DNA from: Enterococcus aquimarinus
GTDB taxonomy: Bacteria; Bacillota; Bacilli; Lactobacillales; Enterococcaceae
Length of the DNA stretch: 62,509 nucleotides
Direction: 5' to 3'
NCBI RefSeq assembly: GCF_001885765.1
Contig: NZ_JXKD01000016.1
Coordinates: 1-62,509 of the forward strand
The notes beneath the pieces were generated by a model, which worked only from the letters and a program-made list of their open reading frames with translations, searched no databases and was not told the DNA's origin. Every line of letters begins with the position of its first letter. Position 1 is the stretch's first letter. This document shows positions 32,451 through 41,930 of this stretch, piece after piece. The translations under genes and the position numbers were made by a program.

Positions 32451-33194
32451 ATGGAAAAAGAAAACAAGAGCAAAAAAAGATCATTTAAAAAAATTGGGTT
32501 ATGGATACTCGCGATAAGTGTCATTATAGTGGGGGGGAGTTATCTCTTCATCCAAACGCTCACATACGGCGCAACTCCACAAGCGCAACAAGTCAGCCAA
32601 GAAGCACAAACAGAAAAAAATCTGACATTTTACGATAGTGGAAATCCTGAGGCGGTGGGGATTATTTTTTATCCAGGCGCTTTTGTGAAGCCTGAAAGTT
32701 ATAGTCTATGGGCTCAACAAATCGCGGATGCCGGTCACGACGTATACGTCATGCACTTTCCACTGAATTTGGCAGTCCTTGGCGGCAATCGCGCGAGTGA
32801 AGTTCAGGAGCAACATCCCGAACAATCTTTTGTGTTAGCCGGACATTCACTCGGTGGTGTAATGGCCAGTCGTTACGTAGTGTCAAATCCAGAAAAGATT
32901 GTCGGGATTGTTTTTATGGCAAGTTATCCGGATGAAAAAGGGGCATTAAATGAGCTTGATATCCCAGTCTTATCGATTACAGGGTCAAAAGATGGCGTGT
33001 TAAATCAAGAAGCATACGAGTCAGGCAAACAATTCTTACCAGCTGAAACAACGTTTGAAGTAATCGAGGGCGGTAATCATGCAGGCTTTGCCAGTTATGG
33101 CGCACAAAAAGGTGATGACGAAGCGACCATTCCAAATGAAAATCAACAAGAAATCATCAGTCAGCTTGTCCTTGAATGGCTGGCGCAGTTTTAA
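32451..33194 (+). CDS. Membrane-anchored alpha/beta hydrolase
   Basis: The 247-residue protein starts with a lysine-rich segment and one helix (about residues 15-35), then an extracellular alpha/beta hydrolase domain. The nucleophile is S133 in GHSLGG, the acid probably the Asp in TGSKDG, and the histidine lies in GGNHAGF. It resembles dienelactone-hydrolase-like proteins of Firmicutes. Substrate unknown. ATG 32451 follows AAAGGTGTG. Confidence 0.82.
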   Translation: MEKENKSKKRSFKKIGLWILAISVIIVGGSYLFIQTLTYGATPQAQQVSQEAQTEKNLTFYDSGNPEAVGIIFYPGAFVKPESYSLWAQQIADAGHDVYVMHFPLNLAVLGGNRASEVQEQHPEQSFVLAGHSLGGVMASRYVVSNPEKIVGIVFMASYPDEKGALNELDIPVLSITGSKDGVLNQEAYESGKQFLPAETTFEVIEGGNHAGFASYGAQKGDDEATIPNENQQEIISQLVLEWLAQF

Positions 33195-33326
33195 AACGCA
33201 ACCCTTTGAGTTTTGAATGATGGGAAGACAATTCGGCACAGAAGTTTTGCTTCTTATGATGATTCTGAGTATAATAATGAAGAATGTTTTTAGTAGATTG
33301 ATAGGAAATGGAGATTACAAAGAATC

Positions 33327-34298
33327 ATGACGAATTTTTGGGCAGAATTACCAAAACCCTTTTTTATTTTAGCGCCAATGGAAGATGTGACGGATGTTGT
33401 TTTTCGACATGTCGTGAAGGAAGCGGGGGCACCAGATGTCTTCTTTACCGAGTTTGCCAATTCAGATAGCTTTTGCCATCCTGAAGGAAAAGATAGTTTA
33501 CGGGGACGTTTGACGTTTACGGAAGATGAACAACCGATTGTGGGGCATATTTGGGGTGATAATCCGACCTTTTTCCGTGAAATGAGTATCGGTTTAGCAC
33601 AATTAGGCTTTAAGGGCGTCGATATTAACATGGGCTGTCCAGTACCAAATGTGGCAGGACGTGGTAAAGGGAGTGGACTCATTTTACGTCCAGAGGTAGC
33701 AGCTGAATTAATCGCTGCGGCGAAAGCAGGCGGTCTACCTGTTAGTGTTAAAACACGGATTGGTTACACAGAAATGGCAGAGATGGAAGCATGGATCACT
33801 CATCTTCTAAAACAAGACATTGCGAACTTATCGATTCATTTACGGACACGTAAAGAAATGAGTAAAGTTCCTGCTCATTGGGATATAATTCCGCAAATTA
33901 TGGCTCTGCGAGATCAAATTGCACCGCAGACGCTCATTACGATTAATGGCGATATTCCGGATCGTCAAACTGGCTTGGAACTCGCTGAAAAGTATAGCGT
34001 AGATGGAATCATGATTGGCCGAGGAATCTTTAAGAATCCATTTGCCTTTGAAAAAGAACCAAGAGAGCATACGAGTGAAGAATTATTAGGCTTACTTCGT
34101 TTGCAACTGGATTTACAAGACCAATACAGTGAAATGATTCCTCGCTCAATTGTTGGCTTGCATCGCTTTTTCAAAATCTATGTTAAAGGATTTTCCGGTG
34201 CGAGTGATTTACGAGTGAAATTAATGCAGACAAAGTCGACAGATGAAGTCCGCGCGATTCTAGCAGCATTTGAAGCAGAAAATAAAAGTGGCGCGTGA
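33327..34298 (+). CDS. dus: tRNA-dihydrouridine synthase
   Basis: The 323-residue FMN enzyme reduces uridine to dihydrouridine in tRNA loops. Conserved parts are the LAPMEDVTD start, GCPVPNV...KGSGLI (the usual catalytic-cysteine loop, with the cysteine as in INMGCPVP) and SVKTRIG. The late INGDI and IMIGRG flavin motifs are also present. It lies beside ywbE, separated by 24 nt and probably cotranscribed. Confidence 0.9.
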   Translation: MTNFWAELPKPFFILAPMEDVTDVVFRHVVKEAGAPDVFFTEFANSDSFCHPEGKDSLRGRLTFTEDEQPIVGHIWGDNPTFFREMSIGLAQLGFKGVDINMGCPVPNVAGRGKGSGLILRPEVAAELIAAAKAGGLPVSVKTRIGYTEMAEMEAWITHLLKQDIANLSIHLRTRKEMSKVPAHWDIIPQIMALRDQIAPQTLITINGDIPDRQTGLELAEKYSVDGIMIGRGIFKNPFAFEKEPREHTSEELLGLLRLQLDLQDQYSEMIPRSIVGLHRFFKIYVKGFSGASDLRVKLMQTKSTDEVRAILAAFEAENKSGA

Positions 34299-34322
34299 GC
34301 GTTTCAAAATGAGGGATTCTAA

Positions 34323-34511
34323 ATGGACGGAACAAAAAGAAGTGATATTACCATCGGGGCGAAGGTATTCGTCGTGCAAAAACAAGATCAACGAACAGGG
34401 AAATTAACCGAAGGCGTTGTTAAACGCATTTTAACGAATTCACCTCAACATCCACATGGGATTAAAGTAATGTTAGAAAGTGGGATTGTTGGTCGTGTGA
34501 AAAAGGCCTAG
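34323..34511 (+). CDS. ywbE: YwbE-family small protein
   Basis: The 62-residue protein matches the YwbE (DUF2196) family: IGAKVFVVQKQDQRTGKLTE, then GVVKRILTNSPQHPHGIKV and a G-x-VGRV end. It is a small beta-rich, possibly nucleic-acid-binding fold. Function not established. It follows the Dus gene, so a link to RNA is possible but unproven. A terminator follows. Confidence 0.85.
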   Translation: MDGTKRSDITIGAKVFVVQKQDQRTGKLTEGVVKRILTNSPQHPHGIKVMLESGIVGRVKKA

Positions 34512-34544
34512 CCTAAGAATACATGTTGTTGTTCATGAACGACT

Positions 34545-34587
34545 CACCAAAGAAACCTTCGATAACGGCTGTTTCTTTGGTGTTTTT
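34545..34587 (+). terminator. Terminator after ywbE
   Basis: CACCAAAGAAAC pairs with GTTTCTTTGGTG (12 bp), followed by TTTTTT. Confidence 0.85.
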
Positions 34588-34766
34588 TGTGTCCGTTCTC
34601 TCTGGAATTTGAGTATCAGCGGACAATCTATTCCAGTCTTTAAGAAGTCTTTTAATCGTTTTTTGAGATTTCGCCTGTTTTTATCAGCCGTTCATAGCAA
34701 ATAGCTCCGGAATTCGAATGATAGAATGGGACTTACGATTTTATTTCGGCTTCTAAGCTTTTATGA

Positions 34767-34795
34767 TTGACAGCTTTTCTAACTTAGGATAAAGT
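34767..34795 (+). promoter_or_regulatory. Promoter of the opp operon leader
   Basis: TTGACA (34767-34772), a 17-nt spacer and TAAAGT (34790-34795) predict a start near 34802. This leaves a leader of about 317 nt before oppA. Confidence 0.65.
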
Positions 34796-34962
34796 AACTA
34801 ATACTTGTATTAGAAATTTTCTAATTTTTTTACAAGGATTAAAAAACAATTTTTCTTCATAGGCTTTCAAGGGATTTTAATATCCTAATTGTGGTCATAT
34901 GAAGTCAAGAGAGAACAATTATTTCGCCTTAGGGTGTGACGTGATCTGTGTCAGTAGGTGTT

Positions 34963-34976
34963 CTCCTATATAGGAG
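34963..34976 (+). repeat. Palindrome overlapping the leader-peptide ribosome site
   Basis: CTCCTATATAGGAG is a perfect 14-bp palindrome whose right arm contains the AGGAGG of the Cys-rich leader peptide. It could hide the ribosome site in RNA or bind a protein as DNA. Confidence 0.5.
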
Positions 34977-34988
34977 GTGGGGCAAAAA

Positions 34989-35069
34989 ATGAGTAATCAA
35001 GATGTAGACGAAGGTTGTTGTTGTTGCTTTTTGCTTCAACAGATAGAGGTTTCTGAAACAACCGTTTGA
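34989..35069 (+). CDS. Cys4 leader peptide of the opp operon (26 aa)
   Basis: ATG 34989 follows a strong AGGAGGTGG at 34972-34980 and opens a 26-codon frame ending TGA at 35069. The peptide is MSNQDVDEGCCCCFLLQQ followed by IEVSETTV. Four consecutive cysteine codons (35016-35027, TGT-TGT-TGT-TGC) are very unlikely by chance. In RNA, GGTTGTT (35013-35019) can pair with AACAACC (35057-35063), placing the Cys codons in a stem. A second fold, CGTTT...AAACG (about 35063-35090), lies just before oppA. This looks like a cysteine-responsive regulatory leader. A bioactive or metal-binding peptide is the alternative. Confidence 0.6.
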   Translation: MSNQDVDEGCCCCFLLQQIEVSETTV

Positions 35070-35118
35070 CAATGATGGAAAACGTTAAGGTTTTAAAGAA
35101 AAAGGGGGAAATAATAAA

Positions 35119-36699
35119 ATGATTCATAAGAAAAAATGGTTTATTGGCAGTTTAGTGTTTGCAGGGCTTTTACTGAGTGCGTGTGCGGGTGGAAGTGCTG
35201 ATAATACAGGGGAAAGCCAAGCAGCGGATAACGCGGCGAATCAAGATACGTTTACATATGCTATCAGCGGTGATCCTTCTGCGACAAATCCGATTAATAC
35301 GAGTGATCGTTGGGGGTTAACCGTTAATAATATGATTTATTCACCACTTGTCGCCATTGAAACAGATGGAACAGAAAAAAATATTTTAGCTGAGTCAGTT
35401 GAAGCAGCAGAAGATGGATTATCGATTACCGTTAAGTTAAAAGAAGACGTTAAATGGTCTGACGGCGAAGCATTCACAGCCGATGATGTCATCTTTACTT
35501 ATGAGCAAAAAGTGAAAAAAGAAAATGGGAATGCCGATCAATTATGGATTCAAGATGAGCCTGTAGCGTTTGAAAAAGTGGATGACTACACTGTCAAATT
35601 CATCTTACCTTCTCCAAGTGCAGCCGCATTACATAATATCGTGACTGAAACATTTATTATTCCGGAACATGTCTTTAAAGATGTGGAAGATTTCTCAGTC
35701 AACGAATTGCCTGTAGCAGCTGTTGGAACAGGTCCTTATAAATTAAAAGAGTACAAACGTGGAGAGTATTTAACGTTTGAAGCGAATGAAAACTATTTTG
35801 GTGGCGAAGCTGGTATTCAAAATGTGACATTACGCATTATCACAAGTTCAGACACGGCTAAAGTAGCTTTACAAAAGGGCGAAGTTGATACAGCAGTCGT
35901 TTTACCTTCTGATATTGATGACTTAGATACCGATACGATTACGGTCTATCCTTATTCTGAAAACCGTGTTGGGTACATGGGACTTAACACGCAATCCGAG
36001 GCATTAAAAGACGAGAAAGTTCGTCAAGCAGTCTTGTTTGCATTAAATAAAGAGGAGCTAAATCAAGCAGCGTATTTAGATGCCAAATATTACGAGCAAC
36101 CGTATTCGTTTTTACCGCCAAATAATCCTTACGTAAGTGAAGATGTTGAAAAATACGAAACAAATATCGAAAAATCAAAAGAGTTGTTACAAGAAGCTGG
36201 CGTGACTGACTTGAAATTAAACTTGGCTTTCTCAGCAACCGATCCTGCACAAACAGTTCAAGCAACCTTAATTCAACAACAATTGCAAAAAGCAGGAATT
36301 AATGTCACGTTAGAAGGTGGCGATGGTACCGCGATTTTTACTGAATTGAAAAAAGAAGGCTCAACGAAATATAACCTTTTCTTAGGTGGTTATATTATGG
36401 GAAATGACCCTGATCTTTATGGTGCCTTATTTAGAACAAATGGCAGTGCGAATTATTTCCAAACAAATAATCCGGTAACCGATGAGTTATTTGATGCAGC
36501 GGCACTCGAATTAGATGCTGACAAACGTCAAGCATTATATGATGAGTTACAAGCTGAAGTTGCGAAAGATGCGAGATTCTATCCAATCGTCGACAACAAA
36601 AAAATCTTAGCAGTGAATAACCGGATCTCTGATGTTGAAGCAGCAACATTAATTCCAATTTATACTTTTGAAGATATGTCAAAATTGTCCATTAAGTAA
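35119..36699 (+). CDS. oppA: Peptide ABC transporter substrate-binding lipoprotein
   Basis: The 526-residue extracellular lipoprotein has a lipobox LLSAC with lipidated C22. It belongs to the SBP_bac_5 family: a Ser/Asp-rich linker, then TDRWGL-type N-lobe, KLKEDVKWSDGEAFTADDV near residue 112, GTGPYKLKEY and a late IPIYTFEDMSKL end. It binds oligopeptides (or related ligands such as glutathione) for the OppBCDF complex encoded next. ATG 35119 follows AAAAAGGGGGAAATAATAAA. The Cys-rich leader upstream suggests sulfur-related control. Confidence 0.92.
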   Translation: MIHKKKWFIGSLVFAGLLLSACAGGSADNTGESQAADNAANQDTFTYAISGDPSATNPINTSDRWGLTVNNMIYSPLVAIETDGTEKNILAESVEAAEDGLSITVKLKEDVKWSDGEAFTADDVIFTYEQKVKKENGNADQLWIQDEPVAFEKVDDYTVKFILPSPSAAALHNIVTETFIIPEHVFKDVEDFSVNELPVAAVGTGPYKLKEYKRGEYLTFEANENYFGGEAGIQNVTLRIITSSDTAKVALQKGEVDTAVVLPSDIDDLDTDTITVYPYSENRVGYMGLNTQSEALKDEKVRQAVLFALNKEELNQAAYLDAKYYEQPYSFLPPNNPYVSEDVEKYETNIEKSKELLQEAGVTDLKLNLAFSATDPAQTVQATLIQQQLQKAGINVTLEGGDGTAIFTELKKEGSTKYNLFLGGYIMGNDPDLYGALFRTNGSANYFQTNNPVTDELFDAAALELDADKRQALYDELQAEVAKDARFYPIVDNKKILAVNNRISDVEAATLIPIYTFEDMSKLSIK

Positions 36700-36782
36700 T
36701 GATTCGTGTGAGAGCTGTGACGTTATCGTTGTCACAGCCTCTTTTTTCGTTATAGGGACGAAGAAAAAGGGAGGTCAAACAA

Positions 36783-37742
36783 GTGTTACGATATATAGTT
36801 AAACGAGTGCTTCAAGCAATTCCATTGTTATTTATTATTTCTTTTCTAGTATTTTCTCTCATTCAACTGGCACCTTATGATGTGATTGATTCGGTTACCA
36901 CACCGAATATGTCACAACAACAAATTGATTTACTAAGGGAGCGGTATGGCTTAAATGAGCCGTTTTTAGTCCAATATTTTGTTTGGATTAAAAATATTTT
37001 CCAAGGCGATTTAGGGTATTCTCTTGTTTCGCAAAAAAGTATTGCGCAAGAGTTAGCGGTTCGGATTCCAAATACCATCCGTCTTGTGTTGCCCGCGTAT
37101 TTAACGGCGCTCTTATTAGCGATTGTTCTCGGCTTAGTTGCTGCAGCGAATAAAGGAAAATGGGCGGATCGCTTGATTGACGGCATCGCTTCTTTAGGGA
37201 TTGCGATTCCAACGTTTTGGTTTGCGATGATTCTGATTTACTTCTTTGGCTACCGATTAAATTGGTTTTCCATTATTGGGATGCATACCGTTGGAAAAGA
37301 AGGACAATTTGGCGATTACCTGAATCATTTTGTCTTACCGTATGCGACGTTAACGGTTGCGTTCTTTCCAGAATTGACGCGCTACATTCGTGCTTCTGCG
37401 ACCCAACAAGTATCAGAAGACTACGTAATGGTGCAGCGAGCTTTTCACGCTACAAAATGGCAGATTTTTAGTCGCCACATTAGCCGGAACGTTTTAATTC
37501 CGGTCGTGACGCAAATTGGGATGGCCTTGCCGATGTTGGTGACGGGTGCCATTATAACCGAAACGATATTTGCTTGGCCAGGTGTGGGACCTTATTTAAT
37601 GGGGGCTACGAAAAGTCTGGATTATCCGATTATCATGGCAGTGATGCTACTTTCAGCGACGCTAGTTATTTTAGGGAACCTATTATCGGATATCTTGTAT
37701 TCGATTGTCGATCCAAGAATTCGTCAGGAGGGTCGTGCCTAA
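36783..37742 (+). CDS. oppB: Peptide ABC transporter permease OppB
   Basis: The 319-residue BPD permease has six helices. Its N-terminal MLRYIVKRVLQAIPLLFIIS is the standard OppB start, and the EAA loop region is in the second half (ITETIFAWPGVG nearby). GTG 36783 has GGGAGGTC upstream. Its stop overlaps the oppC start (TAATG). Confidence 0.92.
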   Translation: MLRYIVKRVLQAIPLLFIISFLVFSLIQLAPYDVIDSVTTPNMSQQQIDLLRERYGLNEPFLVQYFVWIKNIFQGDLGYSLVSQKSIAQELAVRIPNTIRLVLPAYLTALLLAIVLGLVAAANKGKWADRLIDGIASLGIAIPTFWFAMILIYFFGYRLNWFSIIGMHTVGKEGQFGDYLNHFVLPYATLTVAFFPELTRYIRASATQQVSEDYVMVQRAFHATKWQIFSRHISRNVLIPVVTQIGMALPMLVTGAIITETIFAWPGVGPYLMGATKSLDYPIIMAVMLLSATLVILGNLLSDILYSIVDPRIRQEGRA

Positions 37743-38572
37743 TGATTAAAATTAAAAAAATTGGACAAGTTATTTTTTCATCACCTGTTTATACCTTTTC
37801 GGTGATCTTTTTGATTGTGTTAATTATCCTATCTCTCATAGCACCGTTATTACCGTTAGATCCAAATGCGACCGATGTGAGCAACATGTCTCAACCGCCG
37901 AGTTTAGCGCATTGGTTTGGTACCGATGAAGTAGGACGTGATTATTTTATCCGCGTGTTGTATGGAGGGCGTGTCTCATTATTAGTCGGGGTGCTGGCGA
38001 TGTTAACTGCGACAACGATCGGTACTTTAGTTGGGTTGACAGCAGGCTATTTCGGGGGACTAATTGATAGTATTTTAATGCGTCTACTCGATGTCTTATC
38101 TGCGATTCCTTGGCTTGTGTTGGTAATTGTATTAAGCGTCTTTTTAAAACCAGGATTAACAACGATTATTATTATTATCGGCTGTTTCTCATGGATGGGA
38201 ATTGCGCGCTTAATTCGAGGCGAAACATTAGCAGCAAAAGAAAGAGATTATGTGATTTATGCTAAATTTATCGGTATTCCTCCTTTTAAAATTATTGTAA
38301 GACATATTTTACCGTCCGTTTTACCAACCTTAATTGTAGCAGCTTCAGCAAGTATTTCAGGTGCAATCATGACGGAATCAGCGCTAAGTTTTCTAGGAAT
38401 GGGGATTCAACAACCGATGGCGTCGTGGGGGAGTTTATTACAAAATGCGCAAAGTAGTTTGCAACGAGCACCTTATATGGCTATTTTACCGGGATTATTC
38501 GTTGTTTTCACCGTGTATTCGTTTAACAATTTGGGGGATTTGATTAAATCCATCTTACAAAGGGAGGTCTAG
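37742..38572 (+). CDS. oppC: Peptide ABC transporter permease OppC
   Basis: The 276-residue permease has the OppC features: an N-terminal extra helix, HWFGTDEVGRDYFIRVLYGG, and AASASISGAIMTESALSFLG in the last third. The start was set at ATG 37742, which overlaps the oppB stop by one base. A longer upstream frame lies inside oppB and is ignored. Coupled translation with oppB. Confidence 0.92.
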   Translation: MIKIKKIGQVIFSSPVYTFSVIFLIVLIILSLIAPLLPLDPNATDVSNMSQPPSLAHWFGTDEVGRDYFIRVLYGGRVSLLVGVLAMLTATTIGTLVGLTAGYFGGLIDSILMRLLDVLSAIPWLVLVIVLSVFLKPGLTTIIIIIGCFSWMGIARLIRGETLAAKERDYVIYAKFIGIPPFKIIVRHILPSVLPTLIVAASASISGAIMTESALSFLGMGIQQPMASWGSLLQNAQSSLQRAPYMAILPGLFVVFTVYSFNNLGDLIKSILQREV

Positions 38573-38574
38573 CG

Positions 38575-39447
38575 ATGGAAACTAATATTTTAGAAATTGA
38601 TGGCTTACAAGCCTCATTTTATGATAAAAAAAGTCAAAAAATGCTCCTCAAAGACATCCACTTAAGTGTTCCCCGAGGAAAAGTGGTCGGTGTTGTTGGT
38701 GAATCTGGTAGTGGGAAAAGTATGACGATGAAAAGCATCATGAATATTTTACCCGATAATGTTGAAGCCTCTTTTGAACAGTTTGTCTTTGATGGGAAAT
38801 CGGCTTCCAAGGAAGAAGTCTTACCGATTGCGATGATTTTCCAAGATCCGATGACCTCACTTAATCCGCTACGAACGATTGGCTATCACCTAATTGAAGT
38901 GATTCGTCGTAACCAAAAAGTCTCGAAAAAAGAAGCCGAAGTATTAGCCATTGCCGAATTAGAAAAAGTCGGAATTCCTTTAATGAAAGAGCGAATGAGA
39001 CAATATCCGCATGAACTTTCTGGTGGGATGCGGCAACGCGTGATGATTGCGATGGCATTACTAGCGCAACCGAAACTCTTAATCGCAGATGAGCCGACGA
39101 CTGCTTTAGATGTCACTATTCAAGCTCAAATTTTAGCGTTAATTAAACAGCTCCAACAAAGTGAAGCCCTCTCTGTCATTTTAGTAACCCATGATCTAGG
39201 GGTGGTAGCAGGGATGTGTGATGAGATTAAAGTCATGTATCAGGGCAGAGTAGTCGAAGAAGGCACGACCGAAGAAATTTTCTATCAACCGCAACATGCC
39301 TACACGAAAAAATTGCTACAAGCGGCTCATTTAGGCGATAAAGATGCGCAGCTAAGTGCGGTCGATGCACCTGTTTTGTTACCTGAACAATTAAAGAAAG
39401 TCGTCTTTTCAGATACGCATGCGATTTGGATAGGGGAGGAGGATTAG
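38575..39447 (+). CDS. oppD: Peptide ABC transporter ATP-binding protein OppD
   Basis: The 290-residue ATPase has Walker A GESGSGKS, Q-loop FQDPMTSLNP, signature LSGGMRQRV and Walker B LLIADEPTTALD. It ends with the oligopeptide C-terminal region but is some 30-40 residues shorter than typical OppD. The cysteine-rich Fe-S-type tail seen in some homologues is not visible. ATG 38575 lies 2 nt after oppC, with AGGGAGG upstream. Confidence 0.9.
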   Translation: METNILEIDGLQASFYDKKSQKMLLKDIHLSVPRGKVVGVVGESGSGKSMTMKSIMNILPDNVEASFEQFVFDGKSASKEEVLPIAMIFQDPMTSLNPLRTIGYHLIEVIRRNQKVSKKEAEVLAIAELEKVGIPLMKERMRQYPHELSGGMRQRVMIAMALLAQPKLLIADEPTTALDVTIQAQILALIKQLQQSEALSVILVTHDLGVVAGMCDEIKVMYQGRVVEEGTTEEIFYQPQHAYTKKLLQAAHLGDKDAQLSAVDAPVLLPEQLKKVVFSDTHAIWIGEED

Positions 39448-39449
39448 CG

Positions 39450-40337
39450 GTGAGTGAATTAATTCGCGTAGAACATGCAAGCAAAGTTTTTACGTCAAAA
39501 AATTGGCAAGGAAACGTGACTGAAGTTCAAGCGGTCGATGATGTTTCTTTAACCATTCAAAAAGGCGAGACGCTAGGTTTAGTCGGAGAATCAGGTAGTG
39601 GGAAAACAACATTCGGTCGCAGTATTTTGAATTTAGAATCGTTAACTTCCGGTCGTATTTTTTATGAAGGACAGGAGTTATCGGAATTGCCTAAGAATCA
39701 ACAACAGGCGATTTACCAACAAATGCAAATCATTTTTCAAGATCCTTATTCAGCATTGAATCCACGGTTAACCGCGTTAGAATTAGTCATGGAGCCGTTA
39801 ATGAACGAATCAAAAGCAGAGGCCCGCAAAAAAGCGGAGGAAATTCTTGCTGTTGTCGGGATTACAGGAGAGGCGATTCATAAAATTCCGCGGCATTTTA
39901 GTGGCGGTCAACGCCAACGGATCGGAATTGCCCGGGCTGTCGTCAATCGTCCATCCTTTATTTTATGTGATGAACCAACTTCTGCCTTAGATGTGTCGAT
40001 TCAAGCCCAAATTATTCAACTTTTATTGTCATTACAAAAAGAATTTGCGTTATCGTATTTATTCATTTCCCACGATTTATCGGTGATTCGTCATATTTCA
40101 GATCGAATTGCGGTGATGTATCAAGGGAAATTAGTGGAACTCGCTCCAACGGATGAATTATTTGAGAATCCTCAGCATTCATATACGAAGAAGTTACTCG
40201 CAGCTGCGCCGATTGCGGATCCTAAAAAGGCACGCGAAGCGATGACAAAATCAGTGATTCAAGAATCGATTCATTTAGCCAGCGAGGCTGAATGGCGCGA
40301 AATCGCGCCGAACCATTTTGTTCGACTCGATAAATAA
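39450..40337 (+). CDS. oppF: Peptide ABC transporter ATP-binding protein OppF
   Basis: The 295-residue ATPase has Walker A GESGSGKTT, Q-loop FQDPYSALNP, signature FSGGQRQRI and Walker [16 protein letters not shown] 39450 was chosen because GGGGAGGAGG sits just upstream; the frame opens 8 codons earlier within oppD. It is the last gene of oppABCDF, followed by a strong terminator. OppD and OppF form the heterodimeric motor. Confidence 0.92.
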   Translation: MSELIRVEHASKVFTSKNWQGNVTEVQAVDDVSLTIQKGETLGLVGESGSGKTTFGRSILNLESLTSGRIFYEGQELSELPKNQQQAIYQQMQIIFQDPYSALNPRLTALELVMEPLMNESKAEARKKAEEILAVVGITGEAIHKIPRHFSGGQRQRIGIARAVVNRPSFILCDEPTSALDVSIQAQIIQLLLSLQKEFALSYLFISHDLSVIRHISDRIAVMYQGKLVELAPTDELFENPQHSYTKKLLAAAPIADPKKAREAMTKSVIQESIHLASEAEWREIAPNHFVRLDK

Positions 40338-40351
40338 GTGATTTAAGCAGT

Positions 40352-40400
40352 CCACCCTAAGTTACCGATGAAACCATCTGTGACTTAGGGTGGTTTTTTA
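40352..40400 (+). terminator. Terminator of the opp operon
   Basis: CCACCCTAAGT pairs with ACTTAGGGTGG, followed by TTTTTTA. Confidence 0.85.
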
Positions 40401-40589
40401 TTCATTCATAAGATTTAGTCATTTCTTTGACGGAGATTAACTTCTATCCGAGCCTACAATTATTGTACGAAAGGATACGTGAAGTGGTAAAATGAGTTGT
40501 CTAGAGGAAGTAACTTTCTAGAAATCAATCGGTCGTATCAAGGAAAAGATTGTGATGTAAAATGGCAATTAGAAAGAAGGTAGGTAAAG

Positions 40590-40934
40590 ATGGGATTAGG
40601 ATCTAAGGTACAAGTTATTATCGATCGCCCCTTAGGGAGTGTGCACCCTAAACATGCTTCTTTGTATTATCCCATTAACTACGGATACATTCCAGGGATT
40701 ATCGCACCGGACGGGGACGAGCAAGATGCGTATATTGTAGGCGTGGACAAACCACTGACGACCTTTACAGGCATTGTCATCGCGATTATCACTCGTTTCG
40801 ATGATGTCGAAGAAAAATGGGTCGTTGCGCCAGAGAACTGTTCCTTTACCCGTGAAATGATTAGGGAGCAAGTTTATTTTCAAGAACAATATTTTGATAC
40901 ACAGATTCAAATGGCCAATGATGACATTAAGTAA
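40590..40934 (+). CDS. Small inorganic-pyrophosphatase-like protein
   Basis: The 114-residue protein resembles family I soluble pyrophosphatase in YPINYGYIPG and in the metal motif DGDEQDAYIVG (compare D-x-D-P-x-D), near residues 28-50. It is much shorter than the usual 170-200 residues and lacks the C-terminal part. It may still hydrolyse a phosphoanhydride. ATG 40590 follows AGAAAGAAGGTAGG. It stands alone. Confidence 0.75.
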   Translation: MGLGSKVQVIIDRPLGSVHPKHASLYYPINYGYIPGIIAPDGDEQDAYIVGVDKPLTTFTGIVIAIITRFDDVEEKWVVAPENCSFTREMIREQVYFQEQYFDTQIQMANDDIK

Positions 40935-41024
40935 ACCGAAAATTCAATCAATGTATTCTTGCGAAAAAACACCGAAAAATATAGCATTCATCAGAGAATA
41001 AACTATCTCTGATGGATGCTAAAC

Positions 41025-41303
41025 TTATCCAACCATTTTCATTTGTACGTATACTAACTGCAGAAGAATGAGACCCACTGCAATACTTGCGACAAGTTCA
41101 CTATTTGCTACGCCAACTAGTCCCCAAATGAGCAACCAAAGTGCAGATAGTGCATAAGTCAGACCGACTGATGTTGCCAATTTCTCTTGATCAGCAACGC
41201 GTTTTTGATTATAACCTGCAAGTAACCAAGTGGCTTTTTTGATGCCAACGAGATAGGCAAAAATCGCGAGTACAACGCCGAAAATCATCAATTCATGATT
41301 CAT
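41025..41303 (-). CDS. DUF3784-family membrane protein
   Basis: The 92-residue protein has three helices and the DUF3784 signature AYLVGIKKATWLLAGYNQKR near residue 16. The start was set at ATG 41303 (AGGAGGGAAG upstream on the minus strand). It is the third gene of an xre-membrane-membrane cluster. Function of DUF3784 unknown. Confidence 0.8.
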   Translation of the reverse strand: MNHELMIFGVVLAIFAYLVGIKKATWLLAGYNQKRVADQEKLATSVGLTYALSALWLLIWGLVGVANSELVASIAVGLILLQLVYVQMKMVG

Positions 41304-41316
41304 AAATGCTTCCCTC

Positions 41317-41679
41317 CTAAAAATAATCAATGATTGTTGGAATGACATAAAAAGGAATCAACAAAGTGAACATTAAATAGATCATGATCCCGTTTATCGA
41401 AATATCAACGGTTAAGATTCCTTGTTCATTTAATAGTAAAATCAATAGAAGAAGACTATTGAAGCCGTACATTGTTCTCAAACGCCATGTTGTCGTATTT
41501 CGCTGGACGCGTTCGTCGAAAACAAGGGTTTCTTTTTCTTGTTGACTCCGAGAATATTTCGCAATCACCATCAGTACAACTAAAAAAACGAACCCTGCAA
41601 CAATGATTCCTGATGGTTTCGTGATCAGCAACAATAGTGAAAAAAGGAATGCTGGGACATAAGTTAACATCTTTTTCAT
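41317..41679 (-). CDS. Four-helix membrane protein linked to an XRE regulator
   Basis: The 120-residue protein has helices at about residues 5-22, 24-43, 75-92 and 96-118, and a cytoplasmic FDERVQRNTTTWRLRTMYGF segment. The FDER...R pattern resembles DUF2178-type proteins that often sit beside small XRE regulators. ATG 41679 overlaps the end of the xre gene by 4 nt and has GGAGG upstream. Function unknown. Confidence 0.7.
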   Translation of the reverse strand: MKKMLTYVPAFLFSLLLLITKPSGIIVAGFVFLVVLMVIAKYSRSQQEKETLVFDERVQRNTTTWRLRTMYGFNSLLLLILLLNEQGILTVDISINGIMIYLMFTLLIPFYVIPTIIDYF

Positions 41680-41894
41680 TTTTCTTCCTCCATCCAAAAA
41701 AGTTGATCAATCGTTGTTTGTAAGCTTTTTGCAATCAGTAAACAGACTTTAATCGTCGGATTATACTTTTGTGCTTCAATGAGATGCATCGTTTGGCGCG
41801 TTACACCGACTTCTTGAGCAAGTTCGCCTTGCGTATGCTGACCAAGAGTAATCCGTCGAAGTTTGACGTCATTTCGAATCGTAATTTCCTTCAC
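41676..41894 (-). CDS. Small XRE-family transcriptional regulator
   Basis: The 72-residue protein is essentially one helix-turn-helix (TQGELAQEVGVTRQTMHLIE). It belongs to the short Xre/Cro group paired with membrane proteins. GTG 41894 follows GAGGAGG. An inverted repeat at 41952-41971 overlapping the promoter suggests autoregulation. Confidence 0.88.
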   Translation of the reverse strand: MKEITIRNDVKLRRITLGQHTQGELAQEVGVTRQTMHLIEAQKYNPTIKVCLLIAKSLQTTIDQLFWMEEEK

Positions 41895-41930
41895 GGATAA
41901 CTTCCTCCTCTAAGAAACGATTTTATAGAT

